Shown here piece by piece: positions 46,316 through 55,468 of a DNA stretch of 64,000 nt. Position 1 is the first letter of the stretch, and the number at the start of each line of letters is the position of its first letter. The stretch lies in contig NZ_RAPK01000010.1 in the NCBI RefSeq assembly GCF_003610495.1, forward strand, positions 248,001 through 312,000. Direction: 5' to 3'. This DNA is from Sinobaca qinghaiensis (GTDB lineage: Bacteria; Bacillota; Bacilli; Bacillales; Marinococcaceae). The notes beneath the pieces were generated by a model. It did no database searches. It was not told where the DNA came from and worked only from the letters and a program-made list of their open reading frames with translations. Both the position numbers and the translations under genes were made by a program.

Positions 46316-47358
46316 AGCGACCGCACCTTCATTCGAACCGCCAGGAAGATCAGCAGCGGCGCACCGATAAACGCGGTCACCACCCCTGCTTCGAGTTCCC
46401 CGGGGCTTCCGAGAAGTCTTCCGCTTATATCTGCGATCGTGAGCAGTATCGCTCCTGTCATCGCAGAAAGCGGAATAATAAATCGCAAATCAGGTCCCAG
46501 CAGCAGCCGGATAAAATGGGTGGACATCAGCCCGATAAAGCCGATCGGCCCCGCTAATGCTGTAGCAGCCCCGCATAAAATCACGCCTGCAAAAGCGGCG
46601 ATGATGCGCAGAATACCCGTGCGTACGCCCTGGCCGGTGGCGACCTCGTCTCCCAGCGCCAGCGCATTTAACGCCGACGCCGAGCCAATCGCCAGGATAA
46701 CCCCAATGACTAAAATCGGCAGAAACGTCAGAATGCTGTCCCAGCTCCCGGAGCCCACACTTCCCACCTGCCAGAAACGAAATTGATCCATAATATGGCC
46801 GCGCGGAAGAATAATCATGCTGATCAGCGAAGACAGGGCGGCACTGGTTGCAGCTCCTGCCAGCACCAGCTTTAAAGGCGTGGCCCCTGCAGGACCCATG
46901 GAGCCGATTCCGTACACGAACGCAGCCGTGATCAGGGCGCCGATGATCGCGACTGTGATGTATTCGCCGGCTGTACTGATATTCCAGAACGCGAGCCCCA
47001 TCACTACAAACAAGGCAGCCCCGGTATTAACTCCGAGGATACTGGGATCCGCAATCGGATTACGGGTGACGGCCTGCATGAGTGCGCCGGATACGCCCAG
47101 GGCCGCGCCGCAGCACAAGCTGAAGACGGTCCGCGGAATACGTTCCTGAACAACACCCGCGCCGTAGGATTCCGCACCCGAAAAAGTCACGCCCGCGATT
47201 AATTCATCCCATGTGATCGTTCTGGCCCCGAAAATAAGCGAACAGGCAATACAAGCGATTAACAGAATAAAAGAAAAAAAGAGCACTGTGGTTAAGTGCT
47301 TCGGCATGTATACAGACAGCGCCTCTCTTTTTTTCCAGGTGCTATTCATTGGATTCAT
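46312..47358 (-). CDS. Iron-siderophore ABC permease (FecCD family), first subunit
   Basis: A 348-residue permease with about ten hydrophobic segments, QERIPRTVFSLCCGAALGVSG and QAVTRNPIADPSILG motifs and C-terminal GPIGFIGLMSTHFIRLLLG. The ATG at 47358 lies 17 bp inside the binding-protein gene (47349 is an alternative ATG); no good ribosome site is seen, so coupled translation is likely. Confidence 0.93.
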   Translation of the reverse strand: MNPMNSTWKKREALSVYMPKHLTTVLFFSFILLIACIACSLIFGARTITWDELIAGVTFSGAESYGAGVVQERIPRTVFSLCCGAALGVSGALMQAVTRNPIADPSILGVNTGAALFVVMGLAFWNISTAGEYITVAIIGALITAAFVYGIGSMGPAGATPLKLVLAGAATSAALSSLISMIILPRGHIMDQFRFWQVGSVGSGSWDSILTFLPILVIGVILAIGSASALNALALGDEVATGQGVRTGILRIIAAFAGVILCGAATALAGPIGFIGLMSTHFIRLLLGPDLRFIIPLSAMTGAILLTIADISGRLLGSPGELEAGVVTAFIGAPLLIFLAVRMKVRSL

Positions 47359-48391
47359 TTAACGTATCGTCAATCAGCTGTAAGTAATCATCAATCGTGT
47401 AGGAAATAGACAGTGCTGTCGGGGTACCGGAAGCACCTACAACGCTCTCCGCATCGACAAATGCTACATTTCCATTTTCAATGGCATCGATCTGGCCGAG
47501 CTGTGGATCCTCTTTTACCGCTTCATACAATGCTTCATCGCCGTATCCCATAATGATATCCACATCATCAAGTACGTCGGCATTCTCTGCGCTCAGCGTC
47601 ATGGAAAACGCAGACTCGTCTTCAATCACGTTGTCCAGCCCTTCTGGATTCTCCAGACCAAGCTCATTTAAAAAGGAAACGCGCGGATCGGCCGGCGTGT
47701 AGAAATGCATCTCGGACAGGTCGTTTGCGGAGAAGTTAACCCAGGCTACAGTTTTGCCTTCGATATCCTCGTACTCGGCTGTTTTTTCTTCAATAAGCGA
47801 TTCGGTATCGGCAATCAGCTGCTCGCCCTCTTCTTCCATTCCCATCCCTTTTGTATTAAGCGTAATCTGGTCGCGCCAGGACGTTGTCCACGGCGTTTCC
47901 GGATAAGCCACCACCGGGGCAATCTCACTCAAAAGGTCGTAGTCCTCCTGGGTGATCCCGGAGTATCCGGCTAAAATAACGTCCGGATTGCTGTCGGAGA
48001 TCGCTTCGAAGTCCAGGCCGTCTGTATCCTGGAATACGTTCGGGTCTTCCACTTCAAGCTCATCCATCTTTTCCTGCGTCCACGGCAGCACGCCGTTCTC
48101 ATTTACCGGTCCAAAGTTAGCCGCAGAAAAACCGACCGGCACTTCATCGAGGGCAAGAACAGTGTCCTGGTTTCCCCACTGAATCGTCGCTACCCGCTCC
48201 GGTGCTTCTTCAAGAACCGTTTCTCCAAACGCATGCTCAATGACGATCGACTCATCGGAACCGGACTCTTCAGAACCTGCCGCTTCGGAACCGGATTCCT
48301 CTCCTCCTCCGCATCCTGTTAATACAGCCGCCATGCCGGCTGATGCAATCGTAAGACTTAACATTTTTTTTGAATTTTTCCCTATCTTCAT
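47342..48391 (-). CDS. Iron-siderophore substrate-binding lipoprotein (FecB/YfiY-like)
   Basis: A 349-residue type III binding protein: lipoprotein signal with lipobox LTGC (about residues 24-27), an acidic linker, then ERVATIQWGNQDTVLALDEVPVG (family entry motif VATIQWGNQD) and a long alpha-helical backbone between two lobes. Gene order binding protein-permease-permease-ATPase resembles the Bacillus YfiYZ-YfhA hydroxamate (schizokinen-type) system, but the ligand is not proven. GATGGGGGAAGTACAT supports ATG 48391. A Fur box lies 48 bp upstream. Confidence 0.92.
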   Translation of the reverse strand: MKIGKNSKKMLSLTIASAGMAAVLTGCGGGEESGSEAAGSEESGSDESIVIEHAFGETVLEEAPERVATIQWGNQDTVLALDEVPVGFSAANFGPVNENGVLPWTQEKMDELEVEDPNVFQDTDGLDFEAISDSNPDVILAGYSGITQEDYDLLSEIAPVVAYPETPWTTSWRDQITLNTKGMGMEEEGEQLIADTESLIEEKTAEYEDIEGKTVAWVNFSANDLSEMHFYTPADPRVSFLNELGLENPEGLDNVIEDESAFSMTLSAENADVLDDVDIIMGYGDEALYEAVKEDPQLGQIDAIENGNVAFVDAESVVGASGTPTALSISYTIDDYLQLIDDTLNESNE

Positions 48392-48438
48392 ATGTACTTC
48401 CCCCATCAATTATATGTAGTGTAAAACTTTATGATGAA

Positions 48439-48457
48439 ATTGATAATCATTATCAAT
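48439..48457. promoter_or_regulatory. Fur box controlling the siderophore operon
   Basis: ATTGATAATCATTATCAAT, a perfect 19-bp palindrome with the 7-1-7 core TGATAAT-C-ATTATCA. Implies repression by Fur under iron sufficiency. Confidence 0.93.
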
Positions 48458-48595
48458 AATATAGAATAGTATTCCATTATTGTCAAACCGTTTTGAATAT
48501 TATATTTTTCCAACGCCGGAATGGAGATTTTTTCACAGGTGAATATTCCTAATATTAGTGTTCCTATCAAACGAAAAAAGTCTAAAGAACTATGT

Positions 48596-48623
48596 TTGAT
48601 TCTTAATTAGCGGGGTATATAAT
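48596..48623 (+). promoter_or_regulatory. Sigma-A promoter of the PAS chemoreceptor gene
   Basis: TTGATT (48596-48601), 16-base spacer, TATAAT (48618-48623). No sigma-D type motif is visible. Confidence 0.7.
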
Positions 48624-48668
48624 AAGCATAAAGAACTAAAAATAACCAATTGACAGGAGATAAGTACC

Positions 48669-49580
48669 ATGCAATACACCCCTCAAGTACAGATATTAGA
48701 AGATCAGGCCGTCCTTCGTACGCTGGAACATTCACTCGCTATGGTGGAGTTCAATCCGCTCGGAGAAGTGATCTGGGTCAACGAAAATTTTGCTTTTGCA
48801 ATGGGGTACCATCCATCTGACATGATCGGGATGCAGCACCGCCAGTTCTGCACCGTGGAGTTTGCGCAGAGTCAGGAATACCAGACATTTTGGAGAGAAC
48901 TGCGGTCCGGACGCTCGTTTCAGGATAAAATTCAGCGTCTAACAAGAGATGCCCGCCTGATCACGCTGGAAGCCACGTACATGCCGGTATTTAATGAGAT
49001 CCGTGGAGTTCAGGCGATTGTGAAAGTGGCTACCGATATTACAACAAGAGAAAATAATATGCTTTCGTTATCAAGCGAAGTAAAGCAGACGTCCGACCAC
49101 CTGCTTGAACGGGCCCAGATGGGACGGGTAAAGAGCGATAAAATTACGCAGAGCTCCAATGCCATTGTGCATGAAGCCAACAGCAACCTTACGATATTAA
49201 AATCACTGGAAAACCAGGCCGAGTCCATCAGCGGCATCGTGCAGACGATCCGTGAAATTGCCGAACAGACCAATTTACTGGCGCTCAATGCAGCCATTGA
49301 AGCGGCCAGAGCCGGCGAACAAGGACTGGGATTCAGCGTTGTGGCTGAAGAAGTACGCAAGCTTGCCAACCGGGCTCAGTCTTCGATTCAGGAAGTAAAC
49401 CAGCACGTAAAGGGTATTACGGAAGAAGTAAGCAAAATCAGCGAAGGCACCGTCCGCTCCCAGCAGGGAACAAAAGAAAACCAGGTGCACATTCAGGAAG
49501 CGGTAAAAGAATTTGAACATATCGAAAAAGCCGCAAATCAGCTGGAAATGCAGGCGAATCAGTTGAAGAATATTTTGTAG
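48669..49580 (+). CDS. Soluble PAS-domain methyl-accepting chemotaxis protein
   Basis: A 303-residue cytoplasmic receptor without membrane segments: PAS domain (about 20-130, [21 protein letters not shown] to TDITTRE) and a short MCP signalling domain (about 140-303) with the conserved hairpin tip around [21 protein letters not shown]. It should signal through CheW/CheA in response to an internal cue, possibly redox or a bound ligand of the PAS domain. The cytoplasmic helices are short, so it may join receptor arrays from the cytoplasm as YfmS-like receptors do. ACAGGAGATAAGTACC precedes the ATG. Confidence 0.9.
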   Translation: MQYTPQVQILEDQAVLRTLEHSLAMVEFNPLGEVIWVNENFAFAMGYHPSDMIGMQHRQFCTVEFAQSQEYQTFWRELRSGRSFQDKIQRLTRDARLITLEATYMPVFNEIRGVQAIVKVATDITTRENNMLSLSSEVKQTSDHLLERAQMGRVKSDKITQSSNAIVHEANSNLTILKSLENQAESISGIVQTIREIAEQTNLLALNAAIEAARAGEQGLGFSVVAEEVRKLANRAQSSIQEVNQHVKGITEEVSKISEGTVRSQQGTKENQVHIQEAVKEFEHIEKAANQLEMQANQLKNIL

Positions 49581-49621
49581 GTGCCCCTTTTTCACCTGCC
49601 ACCCTTTAGGTAATTTCATAC

Positions 49622-49663
49622 AAAAAAGCTTCCTCCGGAAATGATCTGGAGGAAGCTTTTTTT
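49622..49663. terminator. Bidirectional terminator after chemoreceptor gene
   Basis: AAAAAGCTTCCTCC / GGAGGAAGCTTTTTTT, strong stem, converging genes. Confidence 0.9.
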
Positions 49664-50174
49664 AAGCAGAAACCGTTTTTCTATCCTGCATCGCATGTAT
49701 CTGTTTCATCGCAAACCGTGCGATCGGCTGCGCGAAAAGAATCTCGATCCAGAAGGCGATACCGAAGTTGCGGGGCCAGATGTGCAGAAACTGCTGCAGT
49801 GGATCGAGGCTGATCCGGCCGGTGCCGACCCACATGCCGATGCACGTCATTAATAAAGAAATGATCGTCACGTTCAGCACAATCGTCAAAAGCACCCTGG
49901 CATTGAACCCATCCTCTGCGGCGGTAAATACAGGCATTAATTTACCGACAAGCGGCCTGGCTATAAACAGGACGACCAGCATAACGATCATCCACATAAA
50001 CGGCAGGATAATCAGTGTTTCTTTATAAATCTGCAGGGAAAATCCCCGCTCCAGCCCGACAATTACCGGTGCAATCGTATTGACGGATAAAAACGAAACA
50101 ATTAATAAGAAGAGAATACCTTCTTTCGCATTCTGCGGCAGTCTGGCTTCTTTGTGTATACTTACGGACATCAT
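49662..50174 (-). CDS. DUF2798 family membrane protein
   Basis: A 170-residue protein with four hydrophobic segments (about 20-40, 52-72, 92-112, 132-150) and polar ends. It fits two DUF2798 units in tandem (each about 70 residues, the second with RNFGIAFWIEILFAQPIARF). Function unknown. Start is ATG 50174 or the next codon, 50171, behind GAAAGGGAGTTGGA. Monocistronic. Confidence 0.75.
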   Translation of the reverse strand: MMSVSIHKEARLPQNAKEGILFLLIVSFLSVNTIAPVIVGLERGFSLQIYKETLIILPFMWMIVMLVVLFIARPLVGKLMPVFTAAEDGFNARVLLTIVLNVTIISLLMTCIGMWVGTGRISLDPLQQFLHIWPRNFGIAFWIEILFAQPIARFAMKQIHAMQDRKTVSA

Positions 50175-50287
50175 TCCAACTCCCTTTCTATAATTGCTTC
50201 GTCAGTATAGCGGGATTGGGTATGCCTTCATAAGTGAACATTTTGTGAACATTTATAGAGTACCTTTTTACTTTTTAACATTATACT

Positions 50288-50596
50288 TTATTTTAAATGT
50301 TTTTGAGCTTCTTCCAATATGGTTTCTCCATCATAATTAACGTAATGTTCTCCACTAACCACAGCGACAGGAATATCGTCTGCTATATTGGTTTTTATTT
50401 CTTTAAATCTGGAAGCAACCGGTGGAGTCAGCAGCACTAAATCCACAGGCTCGGATTCAACCACTTCATATAAATTGTCCAACGCTAACGCTCTTATGTT
50501 AATATCTAAATTCTGTTTTTTTACACTTTTCATCATATCTTTCACAGTAAAGGCTGTAGAAATGCCTATCGTACAAACTAATACTATTTCTTTCAT
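50288..50596 (-). CDS. Orphan PTS system IIB component (lactose/cellobiose class fold)
   Basis: A 102-residue protein with the IIB P-loop and candidate phosphocysteine Cys8 in LVCTIGISTAF. It normally accepts phosphate from IIA and passes it to sugar bound in IIC; no IIA or IIC gene is nearby. It could serve a IIC elsewhere, or act as a phosphorylation-state sensor. GAGGGAATC precedes the ATG. An element shared with the GH43/AraC intergenic region lies 65-120 bp upstream, suggesting joint control with the glycosidase cluster. Confidence 0.78.
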   Translation of the reverse strand: MKEIVLVCTIGISTAFTVKDMMKSVKKQNLDINIRALALDNLYEVVESEPVDLVLLTPPVASRFKEIKTNIADDIPVAVVSGEHYVNYDGETILEEAQKHLK

Positions 50597-50660
50597 GATT
50601 CCCTCCCTGACATTTTATTATTTATTTTGAACTCGTTCAGCTCATCGTTCATCTTGTATC

Positions 50661-50716
50661 ATTATTTTAGTAAAAGCATGTATCTTTGTATTGCAGATAT
50701 ATGCTCTGTATTATAT
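50661..50716 (-). promoter_or_regulatory. Regulator element copy A, upstream of orphan IIB gene
   Basis: 56 bp, aligns without gaps to 57398-57453 with 44 identities (hand count). On the minus strand it ends in TAAAAT (50664-50669), a good -10 hexamer, with no convincing -35, the usual sign of an activator-dependent promoter. Predicted leader to the IIB ATG is about 60 nt. Confidence 0.6.
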
Positions 50717-50802
50717 TTATGTATCTATCTATTATTTCCCAATAATTCCTTCAGTACCATCACCTTAAGTTAATACATAAAAAAAACAGCCCGCATACAT
50801 AA

Positions 50803-50843
50803 AGTAACAGGTGCCACCAAAGGTGACCCCTGTTATTTTGTAA
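50803..50843 (-). terminator. Probable terminator of the GH43-GH3-GH1-SDR operon
   Basis: On the minus strand AACAGGGGTCACC pairs imperfectly with GGTGGCACCTGTT; a run of eight T residues lies about 25 bp further on. Confidence 0.5.
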
Positions 50844-50861
50844 ATGGTTGATATCTGGTTT

Positions 50862-51680
50862 TTATTTAAAATTCATATTCTTAGCTATGAGCCCTGCTGC
50901 GAATTTTGGGTTTAACCGGTTGAACACATCGAGTAATTTGGAATCTCTGCCGGCCAGCACCCGGTATTTATTTCTTTCCATTCCTTCAATGATAATGTCT
51001 GCGGCTTCTTTCGGTGTAAATGGCTTTACTTTTTTATTGCTGTTGGCTTTTTTAATAGAATCATACGCGTCTCCTTCTGCTCCTGAATTCTTAATAATAT
51101 CAGTAGCAACGGCACCTGGAAAAACGATCGTTACGTTGACGTTTGTTCCTTTAAGTTCTGAATACAGCCCTTCTGTGAGCAGTTTAACAGCGGCTTTAGA
51201 AGCTCCATATATCGACTGGCCGGGAACCGGAACAAACCCGCCCATACTCGATAAATTCGTAATGTGGGCTGTCGGCCTTTTCAGTAAATATGGAAGAAAA
51301 ACCTTCGTCATATAAAGCGTTCCGTAAAAATTAATATCCATCACTAATTGGATTTTTTCAATGTCCAGTTCACTTATATTGATAAAAGGCTGGATAATCC
51401 CTGCATTATTTATCACACCATCTACAGTACCGTGATGAGCAATCACCTGTTCAGGCAGTGCTTCAACCTCTTCTCTGTTTGTCAGGTTAACTCTATGTGT
51501 GGAGAGGTATTCATTTTTTTCTCCTGCTTTATTATTGAGCTTTTCTAAGGCTTCTTCATCAATATCTACAGCAGCTACACGGGCACCTTTAGATAGAAGG
51601 TTATGCACTAAATTGCTTCCTATACCGCCTCCTGCACCGGTTACCACTATCACTTTGTTTGAAACTATTATGGCCAGCAC
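50862..51680 (-). CDS. SDR family oxidoreductase, last gene of the glycosidase operon
   Basis: A 272-residue classical SDR: cofactor motif TGAGGGIGSN, NNAG, catalytic Ser in NLSSMGGFV and YGASK. The start is GTG at 51680, with AAGAAGAGG closely ahead; the first residues before VIVVTGAGG are not certain. It follows the GH1 gene by 19 bp, so it is co-expressed with three glycosidases and may oxidise a released sugar or aglycone. Substrate unknown. Confidence 0.85.
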   Translation of the reverse strand: MLAIIVSNKVIVVTGAGGGIGSNLVHNLLSKGARVAAVDIDEEALEKLNNKAGEKNEYLSTHRVNLTNREEVEALPEQVIAHHGTVDGVINNAGIIQPFINISELDIEKIQLVMDINFYGTLYMTKVFLPYLLKRPTAHITNLSSMGGFVPVPGQSIYGASKAAVKLLTEGLYSELKGTNVNVTIVFPGAVATDIIKNSGAEGDAYDSIKKANSNKKVKPFTPKEAADIIIEGMERNKYRVLAGRDSKLLDVFNRLNPKFAAGLIAKNMNFK

Positions 51681-51699
51681 CCCTCTTCTTGTTTTATTT

Positions 51700-53034
51700 T
51701 TATAGACCAGGCTTATTCTGTACGTTCGCTGATAATGACGGCAGTCCTGTCGTATTTATCTTTCCCAGATAAGCCAGGCTTTTCTTTGGATACCTTTTTT
51801 GAGTAGATCGATCAACAGCTATTAATCCGAAATGCTGTTCATAGCCAAGCTGCCATTCAAAATTGTCCAATAGAGACCAGTACGTATAGCCAATAACATT
51901 TATCCCGTCTTCCACGCATTCATGCACACCCTGTAATGCCCGTTCAATAAATTCTACTCTTTCCTCATCATGATCAGTGGAGATACCATTTTCGGTTATT
52001 AAAATAGGTTTACTCCAGTGTTTTGAAACAAATCTGATAACATTTCCCAAAGCTTCTGGATAATATTCATAGCCCATTTTCGTTACCCGCGTCTTTTCAT
52101 CCGGTTTTACTACTCCGTTGGGTCCATGGATCTTTCTGGAATAATTCTGCACACCGAGAAAATCATCTTTTTCGAGGTAGGGTAGGTAGTCAGTAAAATC
52201 ATCCGCCTGTTCTTGTTTTACTGACTCTTCCCCGCCGGGTAAGGCCTGATGGTCGTATAAAGATAAGGTAATGCCTACCTGAATATCAGGGTTTACTTTT
52301 TTAATAGCGTCTCTTGCTCTTTCATGACACTGCATAATAATAAGCTCTCCCACTTCCGTACGCGGGGATAAAAATGTCTGCACTTTTTCAGAATCTATAC
52401 CAAATACTTCACTCAACGCGGAATAATAATTCATCATTTCAGCGTTTGTATCCATATTCAGGCCAACCTGAACACCTGTATCACTTTCGGTGTTCGATGA
52501 TTCCTGCTTTAGGGAACCTGTCATTTCTTTTATGATTTTAGCTATCTGTTTTCCCATATTTGCTTCATTTATCGTGCATATGAAGGGAAGCAGATCTCCT
52601 AATTCTGTTACAACATGTTTGGCATATGCTTCGAAGTGATCAACAGTATGAACACTTTCCCATCCTCCTTCAGAAATCAGCCATTTCGGGGAAGAGAAAT
52701 GATGCAGGGTGACAATGGGCTTAACGTTATTTTCATGGCAGTATTCAAGAACTTCTTTATAATGCGCTGTTTCTTTTTTATCAAAATGTCCTTTTTCCGG
52801 TTCCACCCTTGCCCATTCAATTGAAAACCGGTAAGTGCTGCAACCGGCTTCTATCAATAATTGAATATCTTCTTTATATCGGTTGTAATGATCAACAGCA
52901 TCCAGGGAAGGCTCTTTATACATAGTACCCGGAACATTTTCCATGGCCCAGAAATCACTGTTTACATTATTTCCTTCTACCTGATGCGCAGCCGTCGCAG
53001 CACCTATTAAAAACTCATTTGGAAATCTCATCAT
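51700..53034 (-). CDS. GH1 family beta-glucosidase or 6-phospho-beta-glucosidase
   Basis: A 444-residue GH1 enzyme: FLIGAATAAHQVEGN at the start, FSIEWARVEP, acid/base Glu in CTINEANMG (the usual NEP is NEA) and nucleophile in LITENGISTD. An insert rich in Ser/Glu/Thr after the acid/base (about residues 180-200) is not typical. It acts on beta-glycosides in the cytoplasm (no signal peptide). Start is ATG 53034 or 53031; codons back to 53085 are in frame but lack a ribosome site. Third gene of the operon after GH43 and GH3. Confidence 0.88.
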   Translation of the reverse strand: MMRFPNEFLIGAATAAHQVEGNNVNSDFWAMENVPGTMYKEPSLDAVDHYNRYKEDIQLLIEAGCSTYRFSIEWARVEPEKGHFDKKETAHYKEVLEYCHENNVKPIVTLHHFSSPKWLISEGGWESVHTVDHFEAYAKHVVTELGDLLPFICTINEANMGKQIAKIIKEMTGSLKQESSNTESDTGVQVGLNMDTNAEMMNYYSALSEVFGIDSEKVQTFLSPRTEVGELIIMQCHERARDAIKKVNPDIQVGITLSLYDHQALPGGEESVKQEQADDFTDYLPYLEKDDFLGVQNYSRKIHGPNGVVKPDEKTRVTKMGYEYYPEALGNVIRFVSKHWSKPILITENGISTDHDEERVEFIERALQGVHECVEDGINVIGYTYWSLLDNFEWQLGYEQHFGLIAVDRSTQKRYPKKSLAYLGKINTTGLPSLSANVQNKPGL

Positions 53035-53106
53035 GCCTCTGTCATCCTCTCGTTGGTTCTTTGATTCAAAGAACATATATTGCACTACAGACCTGTGCGT
53101 ATGAGA

Positions 53107-55458
53107 TTACTTTTGGTTCATCTCATCAAACAGTTCATTCATGCCGCTTTTTGATAAATCCGGAATAAATTCAATAATGATACTTACAGGCAGACTCATC
53201 ATGACTTCCGTTCCACCGAATCCATTCCCCTGCCTTTCTGAATCAGCAATGAATTTTTTCACATTCTCCTCGCTCACTTCATCTCCCGGCTTTATACCCA
53301 TCTCATCCAGCTGTTCCTGCTTGACCATCCCGCTTGCAGCCAGGCCGGTAAAAAATTGACCAATATTTTCGTCCCAGAACTGTTTGCCTGCCGGATGCTC
53401 GATGAATTCCCCTAAAGTAGAATTGGCATTATAATTTTTATTGCCGAGATATGGTTTTGCTGAGATATTTACGGTTTCCTCACATACGATATCGTTTGAC
53501 GATTTTCCAATTTGAACAGCATGCTTCCCGCTCTCCATATACCAATCGTGAGCTTCCGTGTTCCAATATGCAAAAGCTCTCCTGCCCAGCTGGAACGTAA
53601 CAGTCTGTGTTTCCCCGGGCTGAAGGCTGACCTTGTCAAAGCCTTTCAGCTCGCGTACCGGTCTGATGATTTCCCCCTTTTCCGGAGATACATAAAGCTG
53701 TACGACTTCCCTGCCGAATACATGCCCGGTATTTGTCACATCCACGCTTACGGTAATCGTATCTTTGTCGGTCATCTCTTTTTTATTAAGCTTTAAATTA
53801 GTGTACTCAAACGTGGTATAAGACAATCCGTGTCCGAATGGAAATAATGTCTCCATTTTTTTGCTTTCATAATAACGATAGCCTACAAAAACTTTTTCAC
53901 TGTATTCCACCCGGTTTCCCTCACCAAAATAAGACAAATAGGATGGATTATCTTCTAGCTTCTTCGGAAACGACTCCGCTAACCGGCCGCTCGGATTAAC
54001 TTCCCCGAAGAGTATATCCACTACAGCTTCTCCCACAGCCTGGCCGCCAAGATAAGTTTCAAGAATAGCTTTGGGCTTGTCGACCCACGGCATTTCAACC
54101 GGAGCTCCGTTATGAAGCACAACGACGGTATTAGGCTGCACTGCGCAGACGGCTTCAATTAGTTCGTTTTGGCAGGCTGGCAGATGCAGATGTTTGCGGT
54201 CATATCCTTCAGACTCCATCTGCTCTGTAAGTCCAACAAATAGTACGGCTGTATCTGCTTTTTTAGCGGTGGCAGCAGCTTCTGCCCGCAGCATTTGATC
54301 TGTCTTGTCCTCTTTAATGGAGTAACCCTCTGCATATTCAATGTTTATTCCTTCAGCAGCGGCGGCGTCTAGCGCAGAAGCAACCTTAAAGCTGTTGATC
54401 AGGCTGCTGCCGCTTCCCTGGTACCGGGGTTTTGAAGCAAACCTTCCGATAAAGGCAATGCTGCTCGACTTCTGCAGGGGCAGCATGGATTCTTCGTTTT
54501 TCAGCATAACAATCGATTGCCCGGCTGCTTCTCTTGCAAATTCATGGCCTTCTTCATAATTAAATGTTGTTTCAGGTGCGCGGTTTTCAATCCCCATCAT
54601 TGTCATTTTGAGAATATTTTTGCAGGCAAGGTCCAATGTGCGCTCATCGAGTTTTTTACTTTCTACTGCTTTTATGATTTCTGCATCGGTTTCTATTTCA
54701 GCAGGCATCGTTAAATCCGTGCCGGCTTCCACTGCCGCCACCCGGTCGTGTGTAGCCCCCCAGTCACTGACAACCAATCCTTTGTATCCCCATTCCTTTC
54801 TAAGAATGTCGGTAAGATAATGGGTGTTTTCCGTAGCAAAAGTGCCATTGATTTTATTGTAGGAAGCCATAATGGTCCATGGCTCCGCGTTTTTAACCGC
54901 ACCTTCAAAAGCAGCCAGATATATCTCACGCAGTGTGCGTTCATCCACCTCAGAGGAGTTTGTCATCCGGCGATGCTCCTGGTTATTTGCTAAATAGTGC
55001 TTTAAACTTGTTCCGACTCCTTTGCTCTGGGCTCCCTGTATAAAAGCCGACGCCATTTCTGATGCTACCAGAGGGTCCTCGGAGTAATATTCAAAATTGC
55101 GTCCGCATAACGGACTCCGCTTAATGTTAACTCCCGGCCCCAGAATAACCTGCACGTCCGCTGCCTGGCACTCATCACCCAGAATCTCTCCTTCTCTGCG
55201 AAGCAGTTCGCGGTCAAAGCTTGAAGCAATGGTGCAGGCTGTAGGAAAGCAGACAGCAGAGATACTTCCGCTGTTAAATCCTTTTGCTTCTCCTGACTGG
55301 GTGCGCAGACCGTGGGGCCCGTCGCTCATGCGAATGGGGGGAATTCCGAGACGCTCCACTCCTTTTGTAAACCAATTGTCGCGGCCGGAACAGAGCCCAG
55401 CCTTCTCTTCCAATGTCATTTGACTCACTAATTCATTTATTTTTGTTTCTTTCATCAT
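53107..55458 (-). CDS. GH3 family beta-glycosidase
   Basis: A 783-residue enzyme with the N-terminal barrel (about 1-300), the alpha/beta sandwich domain (about 330-560) and a C-terminal FnIII-like domain (about 590-665), followed by about 110 extra residues. Motifs: RMSDGPHGLR, KHYLANNQEHRR, and nucleophile Asp in GLVVSDWGATHD. No signal peptide, so it is cytoplasmic and acts on imported glycosides. Start ATG 55458 or 55455 behind AAGGAG. The C-terminal extension around FIADSERQGNGFGGTEVM is conserved in some GH3 enzymes of Firmicutes. Confidence 0.92.
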   Translation of the reverse strand: MMKETKINELVSQMTLEEKAGLCSGRDNWFTKGVERLGIPPIRMSDGPHGLRTQSGEAKGFNSGSISAVCFPTACTIASSFDRELLRREGEILGDECQAADVQVILGPGVNIKRSPLCGRNFEYYSEDPLVASEMASAFIQGAQSKGVGTSLKHYLANNQEHRRMTNSSEVDERTLREIYLAAFEGAVKNAEPWTIMASYNKINGTFATENTHYLTDILRKEWGYKGLVVSDWGATHDRVAAVEAGTDLTMPAEIETDAEIIKAVESKKLDERTLDLACKNILKMTMMGIENRAPETTFNYEEGHEFAREAAGQSIVMLKNEESMLPLQKSSSIAFIGRFASKPRYQGSGSSLINSFKVASALDAAAAEGINIEYAEGYSIKEDKTDQMLRAEAAATAKKADTAVLFVGLTEQMESEGYDRKHLHLPACQNELIEAVCAVQPNTVVVLHNGAPVEMPWVDKPKAILETYLGGQAVGEAVVDILFGEVNPSGRLAESFPKKLEDNPSYLSYFGEGNRVEYSEKVFVGYRYYESKKMETLFPFGHGLSYTTFEYTNLKLNKKEMTDKDTITVSVDVTNTGHVFGREVVQLYVSPEKGEIIRPVRELKGFDKVSLQPGETQTVTFQLGRRAFAYWNTEAHDWYMESGKHAVQIGKSSNDIVCEETVNISAKPYLGNKNYNANSTLGEFIEHPAGKQFWDENIGQFFTGLAASGMVKQEQLDEMGIKPGDEVSEENVKKFIADSERQGNGFGGTEVMMSLPVSIIIEFIPDLSKSGMNELFDEMNQK

Positions 55459-55468
55459 AAACTCCTTA

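Noticed and set aside
51700-53034. GH1 protein as inactive because NEP is changed to NEA
   Set aside because: The acid/base Glu and the nucleophile Glu are both kept; only the Pro after Glu differs, so loss of activity is not supported.
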